DNA of 64,000 nt from Emticicia sp. C21 (lineage in GTDB: Bacteria > Bacteroidota > Bacteroidia > Cytophagales > Spirosomataceae). A model generated the notes under the pieces. It was not told the DNA's origin. It made no database searches and saw nothing but the letters and a program-made list of their open reading frames with translations. The first letter of the stretch is position 1; each line of letters starts with the position of its first letter. This document shows positions 62,693-64,000 of this stretch, piece by piece. The position numbers were made by a program, and so were the translations under genes. The stretch spans positions 1 through 64,000 of the forward strand of contig NZ_QVMT01000012.1 in NCBI RefSeq assembly GCF_003418935.1, read 5' to 3'.

Positions 62693-64000
62693 ATGGCGTG
62701 GTTTTTACTATCGTCTGTTTATGTCTTTGCTCAAACTGATTCTACCAGAATGCTTGATGAGGTTTCGGTAAAGAGTTTTGCACCAACGCGATTCATGGCA
62801 GGATTGAAGATTCAGAGCATTGATTCAGCTTCGTTGCAGCAGGCAAAGTTTCAGACGCTGGCTGATTTTTTGTCATTTCAAGCTCCCGTCAATTTCCGTC
62901 CTTATGGAAGTGGGCAGTTAACAACTATCGGACTCCGTGGTACATCAAGCAATCATACAGCTGTGCTTTGGAATGGTATCAATATAAATTCCCCAAGCAC
63001 AGGTCAGAGTGATTTCTCTACGCTGCCTGCTGCTGGTTTCGATTTACTGGCTATTCAATATGGTTCTTCGTCTTGCGTGGTAGGTTCTGATGCAGTGGGG
63101 GGGAGTATCCTTTTGGATGCTAAGCCTATATGGGAGAAGAGTCTGCAGGTAAACTTAGGACAACGGGTAGCAAGTTTTGATAACTGGCAAAGCCAGTTGA
63201 GTGTTCGACTATCAGATAAAAGAGTCTCTTCTAAAACCCTTTTTTATAAAGGTGTTCTGAATAATAATTATCCGTATACCGAAAGAAAATACTATCCGGT
63301 TGAACGCTCCACTACAGACTCAAAAGGATTCATTCAGGATTTGTTTTTTTTGACAAAAAAGCAGAATCAGATTTCCTTGAATATCTGGGTATCAGACAAT
63401 AATGTCGAGATTTCGCCGCAATCAATCCATACCAGAGAGGTATTGCAGACGCAGGCTATCCGGATTCAGAATACCTATCAGATTAAAAATCTGACTGTCA
63501 GAGGAGGATTCGTACAAGATATAACCAACTATGGCAAAGGTAACTTTATTAAACCGAGTCGTACCACTATTGACCGTTTTCTGATTCGTGCCGAACATGA
63601 ATGGAAATTCTCGAAACTGGTAGCACATATAGGCACTGAAGCAGCCCACGTAATAGCTCATGTAGACGGATACGATAAAAACAATATTTCTGAAAACAGA
63701 TTGGATATATTTGTTTGGTTAAGATATCAGATTACGGCAAAACTCCTGACTACCCTTAATGTCAGACAAGCCCTTATTAAAAGTTTTGACCCGCCAATAG
63801 CTCCTGCTTTAGGGCTTGAATATCAACTCGCTAAATCTATTAAACTGACAGGTAACCTTTCCCGCAGTTACCGAATCCCCACTATGAACGAACGTTACTG
63901 GTCTGAATTGGGTAACCCTGACCTCAAACCGGAAGATGGCTTTAACAAAGAACTGGGAATCAACTGGAATCAGACAAAAAAGGATTTCAGTTTCAGTTCT
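62693..64000 (+). CDS. btuB: TonB-dependent receptor, BtuB-like, truncated at window end
   Basis: The frame is open to the end of the window. The first part reads as signal peptide (MAWFLLSSVYVFAQ from ATG 62693) followed by TDSTRMLDEVSVKSF (TonB box region), the plug with FRPYGSGQLTTIGLRGTSSN, HTAVLWNGININSPSTGQSD and DAVGGSILLDAK, and the start of the barrel with SRSYRIPTMNERYWSELGNPDLKPE. The ATG gives a short leader without basic residues. In-frame alternatives are TTG 62669, TTG 62645 and GTG 62606; the frame is closed by a stop at 62597. Control by the cobalamin riboswitch supports corrinoid uptake. Start uncertain. Confidence 0.85.
   Translation, partial: MAWFLLSSVYVFAQTDSTRMLDEVSVKSFAPTRFMAGLKIQSIDSASLQQAKFQTLADFLSFQAPVNFRPYGSGQLTTIGLRGTSSNHTAVLWNGININSPSTGQSDFSTLPAAGFDLLAIQYGSSSCVVGSDAVGGSILLDAKPIWEKSLQVNLGQRVASFDNWQSQLSVRLSDKRVSSKTLFYKGVLNNNYPYTERKYYPVERSTTDSKGFIQDLFFLTKKQNQISLNIWVSDNNVEISPQSIHTREVLQTQAIRIQNTYQIKNLTVRGGFVQDITNYGKGNFIKPSRTTIDRFLIRAEHEWKFSKLVAHIGTEAAHVIAHVDGYDKNNISENRLDIFVWLRYQITAKLLTTLNVRQALIKSFDPPIAPALGLEYQLAKSIKLTGNLSRSYRIPTMNERYWSELGNPDLKPEDGFNKELGINWNQTKKDFSFSS

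Overview
The window looks like a chromosomal segment of a member of the Bacteroidota, most likely the order Cytophagales. The sequence is AT-rich. Surface proteins carry SprB, DUF11 and CHU_C-type Ig-like modules, and one has a type IX secretion (T9SS) sorting domain. There is a SusC/SusD pair. Promoters of the TTTG-N19/21-TAnnTTTG type occur, and almost no gene has a Shine-Dalgarno site. No rRNA, tRNA, CRISPR array, prophage or insertion sequence was seen.

Layout. Bases 1-6885 hold three consecutive giant secreted or surface proteins; the first is cut by the window edge. They share a roughly 100-residue module, and the first two share a C-terminal tail. Bases 6967-15761 hold a DUF4932 protein, a LytS/LytT-type two-component pair, a Tat-like exported protein of unknown function, a DUF58 protein, an RlpA-like lipoprotein/DPBB protein with a basic tail, the PUR-alpha-like DUF3276 protein and a small exported protein. 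Bases 15905-21042 hold ychF, an exported carboxypeptidase-regulatory-domain protein, a Lys/Glu-repeat protein, and a mog gene next to a stand-alone CinA C-terminal domain gene, then a DUF421 membrane protein. Bases 21177-30554 look like a stress and carbohydrate island: an alpha-amylase/SDR/MFS operon, divergent from YihY/DUF748/large catalase, followed by a DUF892 (YciF-like) gene. Bases 30820-36306 hold an SMP-30-like protein and a SusC/SusD pair.

Bases 36693-45444 are largely housekeeping: an SRPBCC protein, a phosphopantetheinyl transferase, a SirB1-like protein, galE and rfbB, a bile-acid-type symporter, a xerC-like recombinase, rpsU, a Ppx/GppA phosphatase and an SDR. Bases 45504-52952 hold a GH63-type glucosidase, an SDR plus AraC regulator, an Nfu protein, the rplU-rpmA operon, a CBS protein and a DUF2721 protein. 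Bases 53148-62237 hold an AT-rich ELWxxDGT-repeat surface protein, a regulator followed by DinB and SnoaL-like proteins, and a minus-strand run of DUF4846, YhhN, M28 peptidase, an unknown membrane protein and a 5'-nucleotidase. The window ends with a cobalamin riboswitch preceding a truncated TonB-dependent receptor (BtuB-like).

Points most worth following up: the shared module and shared CxxxYCxPATVTKTK-type tail of the surface proteins at the left end; the strong Shine-Dalgarno site that seems unique to rpsU here; the separation of the two CinA domains into two divergent genes; the divergent stress operons; an M28 peptidase with membrane helices inserted inside its catalytic domain; and a set of very long perfect hairpins between genes. 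Function assignments rest on reading motifs by eye, with no database search.
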